Shown: positions 53,626-62,039 of the stretch, piece by piece | How positions within the stretch are numbered: the first letter of the stretch is position 1 | Layout: the number at the start of each line of letters is the position of its first letter | NCBI RefSeq assembly: GCF_000060285.1 | Contig: NC_008555.1 | Location: 1,116,001 to 1,180,000, forward strand | Direction of reading: 5' to 3' | DNA: 64,000 bases | Source of the DNA: Listeria welshimeri serovar 6b str. SLCC5334 | GTDB taxonomy: Bacteria; Bacillota; Bacilli; Lactobacillales; Listeriaceae | Translations under genes and position numbers: made by a program | The notes under the pieces: model-generated | Seen by the model: only the letters and a program-made list of their open reading frames with translations | Told to the model about the DNA's origin: nothing | The model's database searches: none

Positions 53626-54356
53626 AAAAAGTATGGAAGTTTTTACCATTTGTTTTAATCGCAGTTATTTATTTTACTTTAACAAATCCAGAATCCGCGC
53701 ATGCAATGCATATTATGGAGGGTTTTTTACCAGTTAAATGGGCAATCTTTTGGCTAATTGTATTTATTCCTTTCCTTGTGCTTGGCTTAATACGTATTCG
53801 TAAATTAATTGCTTTAGATAAAAATAATAAGTTACTGTTGGCTTTATGCGCAGCCTTTATTTTTGTTCTTTCTGCACTTAAAATACCATCCGTAACAGGA
53901 TCTTGTTCCCATCCCACTGGAGTTGGTCTAGCAACAGTTATGTTTGGTCCACTTGTTGTTAGTGTTCTCGGTGTTATTGTTTTACTTTTCCAAGCGCTAC
54001 TACTTGCACATGGCGGGATTACAACACTTGGCGCAAACGCAATGTCAATGGCTGTTATTGGTCCAATGGTTGGTTTCGTTGTCTATAAACTAGCTCGTAA
54101 ATTAAACTGTAATAAAAGTGTTTCGATTTTCTTATGTGCGATGACAGCTGACTTGGCAACATACCTCACCACCAGCGTTCAGCTCGGAGTTGTCTTCCCA
54201 GATCCAGCATCAGGAATGATGGCTTCTATTCTAAAATTCATGGCGATTTTCTGTGTGACTCAAGTTCCAATTGCGATTGCAGAAGGATTGTTAACAGTAG
54301 TAATGTACAATCTTATTAGCAAAAATTTACCAGAAAAGGTGGCACAATTACGATGA
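53622..54356 (+). CDS. cbiM: CbiM cobalt ECF transporter S component
   Basis: A 244-residue membrane protein. A signal peptide ends near ESAHA, so the mature N-terminus begins MHIMEGFLPV, whose Met-His ligands hold cobalt in known structures. SVTGSCSHPTGVGLATVMFGP is a further signature. First of the cbiMNQO transport set, with overlap to cbiN. Confidence 0.95.
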   Translation: MKKVWKFLPFVLIAVIYFTLTNPESAHAMHIMEGFLPVKWAIFWLIVFIPFLVLGLIRIRKLIALDKNNKLLLALCAAFIFVLSALKIPSVTGSCSHPTGVGLATVMFGPLVVSVLGVIVLLFQALLLAHGGITTLGANAMSMAVIGPMVGFVVYKLARKLNCNKSVSIFLCAMTADLATYLTTSVQLGVVFPDPASGMMASILKFMAIFCVTQVPIAIAEGLLTVVMYNLISKNLPEKVAQLR

Positions 54357-54649
54357 AAAAAATAAATATCAATGTGATTTTAATTCTATTAGTTGTTTTG
54401 TTAATGGTGAGCCCGTTTTTCTTTAATAAAACGGGAGAGTACGGCGGTTCGGACGGAGAAGCAGAAGCAGAAATTACCAAAATTGACCCAAGCTATGAAC
54501 CGTGGTTTGAGCCGCTTTATGAACCGAAAAGTGGCGAAATTGAAAGTTTATTATTTACACTTCAAGGTTGTATCGGGACAGGAATCATTGCTTATGTCAT
54601 TGGTGTGAGTCGTGGCAAACGGAAAGCGGAGACAGATGTTAACCATTGA
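54353..54649 (+). CDS. cbiN: CbiN cobalt transport auxiliary protein
   Basis: A 98-residue protein with two membrane segments and an acidic extracellular loop (ITKIDPSYEPWFEPLYEP), which is typical and helps load CbiM. It overlaps cbiM by 4 and cbiQ by 14 bases. Confidence 0.93.
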   Translation: MKKININVILILLVVLLMVSPFFFNKTGEYGGSDGEAEAEITKIDPSYEPWFEPLYEPKSGEIESLLFTLQGCIGTGIIAYVIGVSRGKRKAETDVNH

Positions 54650-55313
54650 TAAATATGCGTATCAAAACCGGTGGATTGCTTTTTCCCCGTCCGCAAAAGC
54701 ATTATTTTATGTAGCGATTCTAATACTCGCGTTAACTGGCCCCGTGCTCGTTCAAGCTATACTGTTCTTGTGTATGGTGCCACTGACGCTCTATGTCGTT
54801 AAAATTCACTTTAAACAATATTTGAAATGGCTCCTTTTACCATTTTCCTTTCTACTTTTTAGTTTACTTTCGATTCTTATTTCGATTTCTAAAGATCCAA
54901 GTAGCTTTCTTGCTTCGATTTCTATCGGGAGTTTTTATCTTGGAATTTCGGACGTGACGTTTGCAACAGCAACACAAGTTTTTTTCAGAAGTATAGCTTG
55001 CTTAGCGGCAACATACTTTTTCGTCTTGACCGTTCCCGTGGTACAATTAACGAAAGTGATGAAGCGAATTTTTATTCCAAAAGTACTGATTGAACTAACG
55101 ATTTTAATTTACCGTTTTATCTTTATTTTCTTAGAAGAAGCGGCAGCAATTCGAAAAGCACAGAGCCTTCGCTTTGGTTATCATGGGATAAAAAATAGTT
55201 ATCGTTCATTTGGAATGCTTGTAAATACTTTATTTAATCGTGTAATGAAAAGATATAATGAAATGGTTATAACACTTGATGTGAAGCTATATCAAGGAGA
55301 ATTTCACATATAG
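54636..55313 (+). CDS. cbiQ: CbiQ ECF transporter T component
   Basis: A 225-residue membrane coupling protein. The cytoplasmic motif EEAAAIRKAQSLRFGY carries an Ala-Arg/Lys-type coupling helix contacting CbiO. ATG 54636 follows GCGGAGAC; the longer frame start is inside cbiN. Confidence 0.9.
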   Translation: MLTIDKYAYQNRWIAFSPSAKALFYVAILILALTGPVLVQAILFLCMVPLTLYVVKIHFKQYLKWLLLPFSFLLFSLLSILISISKDPSSFLASISIGSFYLGISDVTFATATQVFFRSIACLAATYFFVLTVPVVQLTKVMKRIFIPKVLIELTILIYRFIFIFLEEAAAIRKAQSLRFGYHGIKNSYRSFGMLVNTLFNRVMKRYNEMVITLDVKLYQGEFHI

Positions 55314-55325
55314 GAGGAAGCCAAT

Positions 55326-56132
55326 TTGCTTAAAACAGAACATATTTCATTCCAATACGAAGATGGCAAACAAGCCTTAACGGATGTTTCCATAGATTTA
55401 GAAAAAGGCAATATTATCGGTCTTATTGGTGCGAATGGCTCCGGGAAATCGACACTTTTTATGCAATTACTAGGTATAAACAAGCCAAGCGATGGCACCG
55501 TTTATTTTGACGGGAAACCACTTGCTTACAATAAAAAAGCATTATTTGCTTTACGAAAAAAGGTGAGTATTGTTTTTCAAGATCCAGATCAGCAAATTTT
55601 TTATTCTAATGTTCGTGATGATGTGGCTTTTGCGCTTAGAAATTTAGGTGTGAGTGAGGATGAAGTGGAAGCACGCGTGACGAAAGTGTTGGATATTGTT
55701 GGGGCGACGGAATTTCAACATAAACCTGTTCAATATTTAAGTTATGGTCAAAAAAAACGTGTTGCAATTGCCGGCGCCCTTGTTCTTGACACAGATTGGT
55801 TGCTGCTTGATGAACCCACTGCAGGACTCGATCCAATTGGTAAAAAAATTATGATGGAAATAATCGAACGTCTTGCAAAACAAAAGAAAAAAATTCTTAT
55901 TTCAAGTCATGATATCGATTTAATTTATGAAATTTGTGAATATGTCTATATGCTAAAAGATGGAACCGTACTGACAAGTGGGGAAACAAGCAGTGTTTTC
56001 CTAGAAAAAAGTAATATTGAACAAGCAGGTTTAGTGCAGCCTTGGCTCATCAAATTACATCAACAAGCTGGTTATCCGCTTTTTAAAAAAGAAGCCGATT
56101 TTTTCGCGCACACGAGGAAGGTGACTATGTAG
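55326..56132 (+). CDS. cbiO: CbiO cobalt transporter ATPase
   Basis: A 268-residue ABC ATPase: Walker [11 protein letters not shown]-loop [10 protein letters not shown], signature LSYGQKKR, Walker [13 protein letters not shown] and switch histidine SSHDIDL. TTG 55326 with AGGAGGAAG upstream. It shares one base with cbiP. Confidence 0.94.
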   Translation: MLKTEHISFQYEDGKQALTDVSIDLEKGNIIGLIGANGSGKSTLFMQLLGINKPSDGTVYFDGKPLAYNKKALFALRKKVSIVFQDPDQQIFYSNVRDDVAFALRNLGVSEDEVEARVTKVLDIVGATEFQHKPVQYLSYGQKKRVAIAGALVLDTDWLLLDEPTAGLDPIGKKIMMEIIERLAKQKKKILISSHDIDLIYEICEYVYMLKDGTVLTSGETSSVFLEKSNIEQAGLVQPWLIKLHQQAGYPLFKKEADFFAHTRKVTM

Positions 56133-57667
56133 TGGTAGAACAAATAATGATTCAAGGTACCGCCTCTGATGCAGGTAAAAGTATATTAGTTGCAGGATTA
56201 TGTCGCCTATTCAAAAATAAGGGCAAGCGGGTCGTTCCATTTAAATCGCAAAATATGTCGCTTAATTCTTTTATTACTGCAACTGGAGATGAAATGGGTC
56301 GTGCACAAGTTTTTCAAGCAGAAGCAGCTGGCGTTTTTCCAGATGTTCGAATGAATCCTGTTTTACTCAAACCGACAAATGACCGCCAGTCACAAGTGGT
56401 TTTTATGGGTTCGATTTTAGATAATATGGATGCAGTTACCTATCATGACTTCAAGCAAACACTTATTTCAAAAATCCAGGCAGTTTATCAGAGTTTAGCG
56501 GATGAAAATGATATTATTGTACTAGAAGGCGCTGGAAGCCCAGCCGAAATCAATTTAAACGATCGTGATATCGTCAATATGGGCATGGCAAAAATGGTCG
56601 ATGCGCCAGTTGTTTTAGTAGCTGATATTGATAAAGGTGGTGTGTTTGCTTCAATTTATGGCACAATAATGCTCTTAAATGAAGAAGAGAGCGCCAGAAT
56701 TAAGGGCGTTATCATTAATAAATTCCGCGGGGATGTAGCTCTTTTACAACCCGGAATTGATATGATAGAAGAACTCACTAAAGTCCCAGTTATCGGTGTG
56801 ATACCATACGCCAATCTAAAGCTAGAAGAAGAAGATAGTGTCTCACTTAGCGGAAAAAATTACGTGCCAAATAGTTCGGCATTACTAGATATCGCGATTA
56901 TTTGTTTACCGCGGATTTCTAATTTCACTGATTTTCATGTTCTGGAAATTCAACCTGACATTAGTTTACGCTATATACGAAATCTAGCGGAGTTCGGAAA
57001 TCCTGATTTAGTCATTATCCCAGGTAGTAAAAATACGTTAGAAGATATGGCTTTTCTGGAAAAATCAGGCTTAAAAAAAGCCATTCAACACTATGCTGAA
57101 AAAGCTGGAAAAGTAATTGGTATCTGCGGTGGATATCAAATGCTTGGTAAAAAAATGCTTGATCCAAATCAAGTGGAAAGTGAACAAATAGAAATTTCAG
57201 GACTTGGCTTACTTGATACCGAAACCATTTTCCTAAATCAAAAACGCACGACGCAAATTACTGGCGTGACACTTTCTGGTGAACCAGTGGAAGGATACGA
57301 GATCCATATGGGGCAGACAAAGCGAGGCGAGAGCACTAGCCCATTTTGCGAAATTAAAGCAGTAAATGGCAACCAAGAAACCCACCAAGATGGCGCCGTT
57401 TCCACAAACAAAAACATCATTGGCACTTATATTCACGGCATTTTTGATAATGATATTTTCTTAGGAAATCTATTCAACGAACTACTAACACTCAAAAATA
57501 AAACCGTTTATCCACATGAAATCATCCAATTAAAAGAACATAAAGAACAAGAATATGACAAACTAGCGGCCCTTTTAGAAGAAAATATTCAAATGGACCA
57601 ACTAGAAAAAATTATGAAAGGAGAAAAAATATGCGTATCTACACAAAAACCGGTGATAAAGGAATGA
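56132..57667 (+). CDS. cbiP: CbiP adenosylcobyric acid synthase
   Basis: A 511-residue enzyme amidating four side chains. N-terminal P-loop IQGTASDAGKSILVAG, C-terminal glutaminase-type GICGGYQMLGKKM with the catalytic cysteine and TYIHGIFDN. GTG start at 56132. Its end overlaps the next gene by 37 bases, a long overlap. Confidence 0.94.
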   Translation: MVEQIMIQGTASDAGKSILVAGLCRLFKNKGKRVVPFKSQNMSLNSFITATGDEMGRAQVFQAEAAGVFPDVRMNPVLLKPTNDRQSQVVFMGSILDNMDAVTYHDFKQTLISKIQAVYQSLADENDIIVLEGAGSPAEINLNDRDIVNMGMAKMVDAPVVLVADIDKGGVFASIYGTIMLLNEEESARIKGVIINKFRGDVALLQPGIDMIEELTKVPVIGVIPYANLKLEEEDSVSLSGKNYVPNSSALLDIAIICLPRISNFTDFHVLEIQPDISLRYIRNLAEFGNPDLVIIPGSKNTLEDMAFLEKSGLKKAIQHYAEKAGKVIGICGGYQMLGKKMLDPNQVESEQIEISGLGLLDTETIFLNQKRTTQITGVTLSGEPVEGYEIHMGQTKRGESTSPFCEIKAVNGNQETHQDGAVSTNKNIIGTYIHGIFDNDIFLGNLFNELLTLKNKTVYPHEIIQLKEHKEQEYDKLAALLEENIQMDQLEKIMKGEKICVSTQKPVIKE

Positions 57668-58197
57668 CAAGAATTATCGGGGGCAGTAAAGTAAGTAAAG
57701 ACAATGTTCGAATCGATGCATATGGCACATTAGATGAGCTGAACTCGCTGATTGGTTTCACAATTACAACGCTTGGAGATGAGCCAGAAATCCAAGCCGA
57801 ATTGGAACAAATTCAACAACAATTATTTGATGCAGGAGGAGATCTTGCAACCGAAGAAGGCAAACGTGATTATAAACTAACGAGCGAGCCGGTTGCTTGG
57901 TTAGAAGACCGAATTGATATTTATGCTGATGAACCACCAGAAATCGAAAAATTCATCTTGCCAGGTGGAACTCAAGCGGCCTCCTTACTTCATATGGCTA
58001 GAACTGTGACAAGAAGAGCAGAACGAGAAATTGTTGGTATGTTAAAAATCGCTTCTACCAATCAAGAAGTTTTAAAATACGTCAATCGCCTATCAGACTA
58101 CTTTTTCGCCGTAGCAAGAGTTGTCAATTACCGAGCTGGCGAAACAGACATTTTCTATAAAAATTCTGAACTAGTTTTCCGAAATAAAAAGAAATAA
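57631..58197 (+). CDS. PduO-type adenosyltransferase of the cbi operon
   Basis: A 188-residue single-domain ATP:cob(I)alamin adenosyltransferase: YTKTGDKGMTRIIGG start, LPGGTQAASLLHMARTVTRRAER active-site helix in two parts, and KYVNRLSDYFFAVAR. It is the housekeeping counterpart to PduO and EutT, ending the cbi operon. GAAAGGAG precedes the ATG inside cbiP. Confidence 0.92.
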   Translation: MRIYTKTGDKGMTRIIGGSKVSKDNVRIDAYGTLDELNSLIGFTITTLGDEPEIQAELEQIQQQLFDAGGDLATEEGKRDYKLTSEPVAWLEDRIDIYADEPPEIEKFILPGGTQAASLLHMARTVTRRAEREIVGMLKIASTNQEVLKYVNRLSDYFFAVARVVNYRAGETDIFYKNSELVFRNKKK

Positions 58198-58202
58198 CAA
58201 AA

Positions 58203-58244
58203 AACCTCTCCAGACAATAAATTCCGGAGAGGTTTCGTTTTTTT
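58203..58244. terminator. Bidirectional terminator at the end of the cbi operon
   Basis: AACCTCTCC/GGAGAGGTT stem with T-runs on both strands; it also serves the converging membrane-protein gene. Confidence 0.9.
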
Positions 58245-58710
58245 AAAAGCGTTGAATTAAAAATACACCAACAAGCATGAGTAAAACGCCAATCATTCGG
58301 TAACGGTTAATCGGATGAGGAATAACCCCAAAAAAACCAAAATGATCAATAATCAGAGCAATAATCATTTGCCCACAAAGTGCCAAAACAACGGTCATTG
58401 CTGAGCCTAGTAATGGTAAAAGTAAAATGTTGGATGTGACGAATAATACACCAAGTGCTCCGCCAGTGAAAACCCACCAAGGAATTCGACCGACACCTTT
58501 AAGCGGAAAAGTCAAACGACGTTCCACGATTAAACAAACTAGTGTAAGCAGCAATGTCCCAACTAAAAACGAAATAAATGATGCTACAAAAGGAGAACCG
58601 ACAGTTAGCCTAAGTTGGCTATTAATCGATGTTTGAATCGGTGAAAGTAGTCCAGAAACAAGTCCCATTGCCATAAAAAGTAATAATGATTTGGATGATC
58701 TTTTTGTCAT
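58243..58710 (-). CDS. YdcZ-type (DUF606/DMT) membrane protein
   Basis: A 155-residue protein with about five membrane segments, half-size DMT transporter type. The motif NILLLPLLGSAMTVVLALCGQMI and a HFGFFG loop are shared with the neighbour at 58725. ATG with GGAGGAGAAAAC. The pair probably forms a heterodimer; substrate unknown. Confidence 0.82.
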   Translation of the reverse strand: MTKRSSKSLLLFMAMGLVSGLLSPIQTSINSQLRLTVGSPFVASFISFLVGTLLLTLVCLIVERRLTFPLKGVGRIPWWVFTGGALGVLFVTSNILLLPLLGSAMTVVLALCGQMIIALIIDHFGFFGVIPHPINRYRMIGVLLMLVGVFLIQRF

Positions 58711-58724
58711 GTTTTCTCCTCCTT

Positions 58725-59174
58725 TTAAAAGCGTTGCATCAAGTAAATGCCGCCGAACATTAAAATAACGCCAAGTAAACGCTCGATATTAATCTCATGC
58801 ATTGGTACTTGAAATAAACCAAAATTATCAATGACAATCGCCATAATCATTTGTCCACAAACCGTAATCATTACAAGCAGTGCAGAACCAAGTCGTGGTA
58901 AAAGTAAAATATTGGCTGTTAAGAAAATAACGCCTAATGTTCCTCCACCAACCCATATATACCAAGGATTTGAGGCAATCATTTCTGAAGATATTGGCCA
59001 TGATTTTTGTGTAAATAAGCAAACAATAAGTAAAACAGTTGTCCCTACCATAAAAGAAACCCATGAAGCTAAAAACGGGGATTTCGTATATGTACTGAGT
59101 CGTGTATTAATGGCTGTTTGAACTGGTAATACCATCCCAGCTAACAAACCAGATACAATAAATAATATAATCAA
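58725..59174 (-). CDS. YdcZ-type membrane protein, partner of the 58243 gene
   Basis: A 149-residue paralog of the next gene with the same layout (NILLLPRLGSALLVMITVCGQMI, DNFGLFQVP). The TTG start has AAGGGAGG upstream. Only 14 bases separate the genes, so both form one operon. Confidence 0.82.
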   Translation of the reverse strand: MIILFIVSGLLAGMVLPVQTAINTRLSTYTKSPFLASWVSFMVGTTVLLIVCLFTQKSWPISSEMIASNPWYIWVGGGTLGVIFLTANILLLPRLGSALLVMITVCGQMIMAIVIDNFGLFQVPMHEINIERLLGVILMFGGIYLMQRF

Positions 59175-59413
59175 AAATTTCCCTCCCTTTTATCACAATG
59201 AGATAATTATAAAATAAAAGAGGGGTAAAAAGATAGTATTTAATTTAAAGGGAGTTTTTTTGGCAAGATTTTCTAAAATAAATACCAATTAATCCAAATG
59301 AGTCATGAAGGAAGCAACCGTAAACCTAGCAGAACACTGAACGTGGTAAAATTATTTTTGATTTAGAGAATGCACGTATCAAATAATTAGATAGAAATTA
59401 TAATAAGAAGTAC
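59175..59413. other. Intergenic stretch, AT-rich, no gene seen
   Basis: Between the membrane-protein pair and the Rrf2 promoter. I see no open frame with a ribosome site and no clear hairpin; promoter elements for the minus-strand pair should be near 59200-59230 (TATAAAATA-like runs) but cannot be assigned. Confidence 0.5.
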
Positions 59414-59449
59414 TTGACAATAAAAACAAATGTAACTATAATAGTTACA
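59414..59449 (+). promoter_or_regulatory. Promoter and palindromic operator of the Rrf2 gene
   Basis: TTGACA (59414-59419), 17 bp, TATAAT (59437-59442). The palindrome TGTAACTATAATAGTTACA (59431-59449) covers the -10 and probably is the site where the Rrf2 protein represses itself. Confidence 0.8.
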
Positions 59450-59462
59450 AAGAGGTGAGGAA

Positions 59463-59888
59463 ATGGCCATTTCAACACGTTTTAGCGTTGCCGTTCATAT
59501 TTTAACATTAATAGATATGAATAAGGAACGTTCAATTACTTCAGATACAATTGCTGCAAGTGTAAATACAAATCCAGTCGTAATAAGAAGAATCATGAGT
59601 AAACTTAAAAAAGCAGGTTTGATTCAATCAAGTCCTGGTATTTCAGGTACTTATTTACTAAAAAATGCTACAGAAATTACTTTATACGACATTTATCAAG
59701 CAGTAGAAGTAACCGACAATCTTTTTGATATTCACAAAAATCCTAATCCTAATTGTGAAGTAGGGGCGAATATTCAAGAAACATTAGATACTGTATTTAT
59801 TCATGCCCAGCAAAAAATGGAAGCAGATTTGAAACGCACTACACTAAGTCAAATTACAGCTGATATCAAACAAAAAGCAATCAATTAA
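59463..59888 (+). CDS. Rrf2-family regulator
   Basis: A 141-residue winged-helix repressor: FSVAVHILTLIDMNKERSIT start, then the recognition region NTNPVVIRRIMSKLKKAGLI and wing SPGISGTYLLKN. Only one cysteine (PNCEVGANI) is present, so an Fe-S cluster of the IscR type is not supported; it is closer to YwnA/SaiR-type redox sensors. GAGGTGAGG precedes the ATG. The downstream gene has a second operator copy. Confidence 0.88.
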   Translation: MAISTRFSVAVHILTLIDMNKERSITSDTIAASVNTNPVVIRRIMSKLKKAGLIQSSPGISGTYLLKNATEITLYDIYQAVEVTDNLFDIHKNPNPNCEVGANIQETLDTVFIHAQQKMEADLKRTTLSQITADIKQKAIN

Positions 59889-59908
59889 CGGGACAATTAA
59901 ATCCCGTT
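59887..59908 (+). terminator. Weak hairpin after the Rrf2 gene
   Basis: AACGGGA/TCCCGTT with an 8-nt loop but no T-run; at most a partial terminator. Confidence 0.35.
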
Positions 59909-59924
59909 AATTTCAACCTTTAAA

Positions 59925-59943
59925 TGTAACTGATATGGTTACT
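59925..59943. promoter_or_regulatory. Second Rrf2 operator
   Basis: TGTAACTGATATGGTTACT keeps both GTAAC/GTTAC half-sites of the palindrome at 59431, here between the regulator and its neighbour. Confidence 0.6.
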
Positions 59944-59966
59944 AATTAAACTAGGAGGGAAATATT

Positions 59967-60596
59967 ATGAAAATAGCAATTATTGGAGCAACAGGGAAAG
60001 CTGGAAATGAAATTACGAAAGAAGCAATTCGTCGTGGTCATGAGGTAACAGGTTTTATACGTAATAAAAATAAATTAAAAACGGATATCAAAGCAATTGA
60101 AAAAGATATTTTTGCATTAGAAACAACTGATTTAGCTGAATTTGATATAGTAGTAGATGCATTTAACGCAGCACCAGGTGAAGAACGCCTACACCAAACT
60201 TCTCTAAAACATTTATCGGATATTTTGAAAGGGACGGAAACACGCTTAATTGTGGTTGGTGGCGCTGGAAGTTTATATGTCAATCAAGAAGAAACTATTC
60301 GAGTAATGGATACACCAGATTTTCCAAAAGCATATTTACCTACTGCAAGTAATATGGGTGAAGCATTCGACACACTCCAAAAAGAAACAGCTATCAATTG
60401 GACATATATCAGTCCAGCAGCGTTCTTTAATCCAGATGGGGAAAGAACTGGAGAATACAAAGTAGCAAAAAATATTTTAACAGTGAATGAAGCTGGAAAT
60501 AGTGAAATCAGTTATGCAGACTATGCCATTGCCCTTGTTGATGAAATAGAAAATGCCGCACATCAAAATGAACGTTTTAGTGTTGTTTCTAAATAA
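59967..60596 (+). CDS. NAD(P)-binding oxidoreductase (NmrA/YwnB-like)
   Basis: A 209-residue Rossmann protein: KIAIIGATGKAGNEITKEA start, VVDAFNAAPGEE and LIVVGGAGSLYVN. It lacks a clear YxxxK catalytic pair, as usual in this atypical SDR group. Its place next to an Rrf2 gene resembles the ywnA-ywnB pair of Bacillus, where a redox-stress role is suggested. AGGAGGG precedes the ATG. Confidence 0.85.
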   Translation: MKIAIIGATGKAGNEITKEAIRRGHEVTGFIRNKNKLKTDIKAIEKDIFALETTDLAEFDIVVDAFNAAPGEERLHQTSLKHLSDILKGTETRLIVVGGAGSLYVNQEETIRVMDTPDFPKAYLPTASNMGEAFDTLQKETAINWTYISPAAFFNPDGERTGEYKVAKNILTVNEAGNSEISYADYAIALVDEIENAAHQNERFSVVSK

Positions 60597-60602
60597 TAAT
60601 AG

Positions 60603-60629
60603 AACGCATCCGTAAAGGGTGCGTTTTTT
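60603..60629 (+). terminator. Terminator after the oxidoreductase gene
   Basis: AACGCATCC/GGGTGCGTT stem with a T6 tail. Confidence 0.85.
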
Positions 60630-60742
60630 GTACTTATTATATAGAAGAAAGTAGGTATAAAAAAATTCTGAAAGGAAAGATAGCGTTAGATTATGTCATT
60701 AAATCCCAAATATGTCTTTAAGATGGCAAATATTACAAATTA

Positions 60743-60856
60743 ATGAACAGTTTTTGTGAAAGCTTGTCAAATTCACTTAAGAAACATTTAAATATTAAAG
60801 ATTTCTTAAAAGACCGTAAGATGGATTGCAATTGTGGTAAAAGTAACGTATTCTAA
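60743..60856 (+). CDS. Possible 37-residue small ORF or gene remnant
   Basis: An ATG-initiated frame of 37 residues with a CNCGK motif close to its end, lying alone in the 300-base gap before the GH73 gene. There is no convincing ribosome site, so it may be a remnant or chance. No family recognised. Confidence 0.2.
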   Translation: MNSFCESLSNSLKKHLNIKDFLKDRKMDCNCGKSNVF

Positions 60857-60895
60857 TACCATCAGGGGATCATAGACAGAAAGGCGTGACGACAG

Positions 60896-61765
60896 CTGAA
60901 ATATAGAAAATTATCCAAAAAAAAGAAACAAAAGCGACTACTTGGAATAGCTGGGATTTTACTTCTTATCATTTTAGTAGGTGTCATTGCATCCGTTGTT
61001 AGGCAGCAATACTTAATTATGACAGCTCCAGAACCGGATCCTGCGTTCCACTCTAAAGAACAAAATTTCTTGAATAAACTTTCACCACATGCACAAGAAA
61101 TCCAAGAGAAGCATGGGATTTTAACAAGTATTACATTAGCGCAAGCCATTTTAGAGTCAGATTGGGGACAAAGTGGTTTAGCTGAAAAAGGTAATAATTT
61201 ATTTGGCGTTAAAGGAAAATCACCTCAGCCAATGGTTACGATGACTACAAAAGAATTTGAAGACGGGAAATGGATTGAAATCAAAGCCAATTTTAGAAAG
61301 TACAAAGATTGGAATGAATCTTTAGACGCTCATGCCGCCCTTTTTTTAAATGGAACAACTTGGAATAAAGATAAGTATAACGGGGTAGTGGCAGCTGATA
61401 ATTACAAAAAAGCGGCCCAAGAGTTGCAAACAGCCGGTTACGCAACAGACCCAGACTATGCTGAAAAACTAATCTCTATTATCGAAGCGCATGAATTACA
61501 GTTATACGACAGAATTGATGATAAAATCTATTATGATACAAAAGCTACGGGCTATGGTAATGTAAAAGATGATGTGTCTGGAGCAATTTGGACGAGACCA
61601 TACGGATTATCTGGCGCGCAAAAAGTAGAAGAAATTAACTATTATAAACGAGAAGACTTAACACTTCTTAGGGAAGCTAAAACCGATAGCGGAATTTGGT
61701 ATCAAATTGCCGTTAAAGAAGAACCGATTGGCTGGGTTAAGAAGGAATTAATCGAAAAAAAGTAA
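60896..61765 (+). CDS. Membrane-anchored GH73 muramidase with SH3/GW-like tail
   Basis: A glucosaminidase (GH73, often labelled amidase). The frame open from 60890 encodes a basic stretch (KYRKLSKKKKQKRLL) and a hydrophobic anchor GIAGILLLIILVGVIASVV before the enzyme domain, with ITLAQAILESDWGQSGLAEK and NNLFGVKGK. Residues about 210-289 resemble a GW/SH3 wall-binding module (YQIAVKEEPIGWVKKELI). No ATG, GTG or TTG exists ahead of the anchor; CTG 60896, 11 bases after AAAGG, is the only likely start. The ATG at 61019 would lose the export signal. Confidence 0.7.
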   Translation: MKYRKLSKKKKQKRLLGIAGILLLIILVGVIASVVRQQYLIMTAPEPDPAFHSKEQNFLNKLSPHAQEIQEKHGILTSITLAQAILESDWGQSGLAEKGNNLFGVKGKSPQPMVTMTTKEFEDGKWIEIKANFRKYKDWNESLDAHAALFLNGTTWNKDKYNGVVAADNYKKAAQELQTAGYATDPDYAEKLISIIEAHELQLYDRIDDKIYYDTKATGYGNVKDDVSGAIWTRPYGLSGAQKVEEINYYKREDLTLLREAKTDSGIWYQIAVKEEPIGWVKKELIEKK

Positions 61766-61777
61766 AAAAATAGTTGG

Positions 61778-61841
61778 AAAAGAGCTAATAGGCTTGTCTT
61801 ATTTATAGGCAAAAAGTCCTTTTGAAGCTCTTTTCTTTTTT
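61778..61841 (+). terminator. Terminator after the first GH73 gene
   Basis: AAAAGAGCT/AGCTCTTTT stem around a 39-nt loop with inner pairing, followed by CTTTTTT. Confidence 0.75.
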
Positions 61842-61942
61842 GGTTTCTAGAAACACAATTCCTCATAAAACGCTTTAAATCAATATCTATCACGTAATGT
61901 AACATATGTCATCTAAAAGTAATGTGTATTACAAAGAAGTTT

Positions 61943-61951
61943 TGATAGAAT
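61943..61951 (+). promoter_or_regulatory. Candidate extended -10 of the second GH73 gene
   Basis: TGATAGAAT with no good -35; the start would be near 61958. Confidence 0.4.
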
Positions 61952-61955
61952 GAAG

Positions 61956-62005
61956 AAGTTGTTTAAAGGACACTGGTTTCTGGCAACTTTTTTATTTAGC
62001 CAGAA
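61956..62005 (+). promoter_or_regulatory. Alternative RNA hairpins in the leader of the second GH73 gene
   Basis: AAGTTG (61956)/CAACTT (61984) followed by T7 forms a terminator-like hairpin. TTCTGGC (61978-61984)/GCCAGAA (61999-62005) forms a competing hairpin that uses the 3' side of the first. This is an attenuator layout without a recognised ligand. Confidence 0.45.
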
Positions 62006-62039
62006 GGATAACTCAAAAAAGGATGTGCAATAAATCATT

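Noticed and set aside
60887-60895. GTG at 60886 as the start for the first GH73 gene
   Set aside because: It is in another frame; in the GH73 frame a TGA occurs at 60887.
61842-62039. c-di-AMP (ydaO-type) riboswitch before the cell-wall hydrolase
   Set aside because: None of the conserved ydaO core segments is present, although hairpins are.
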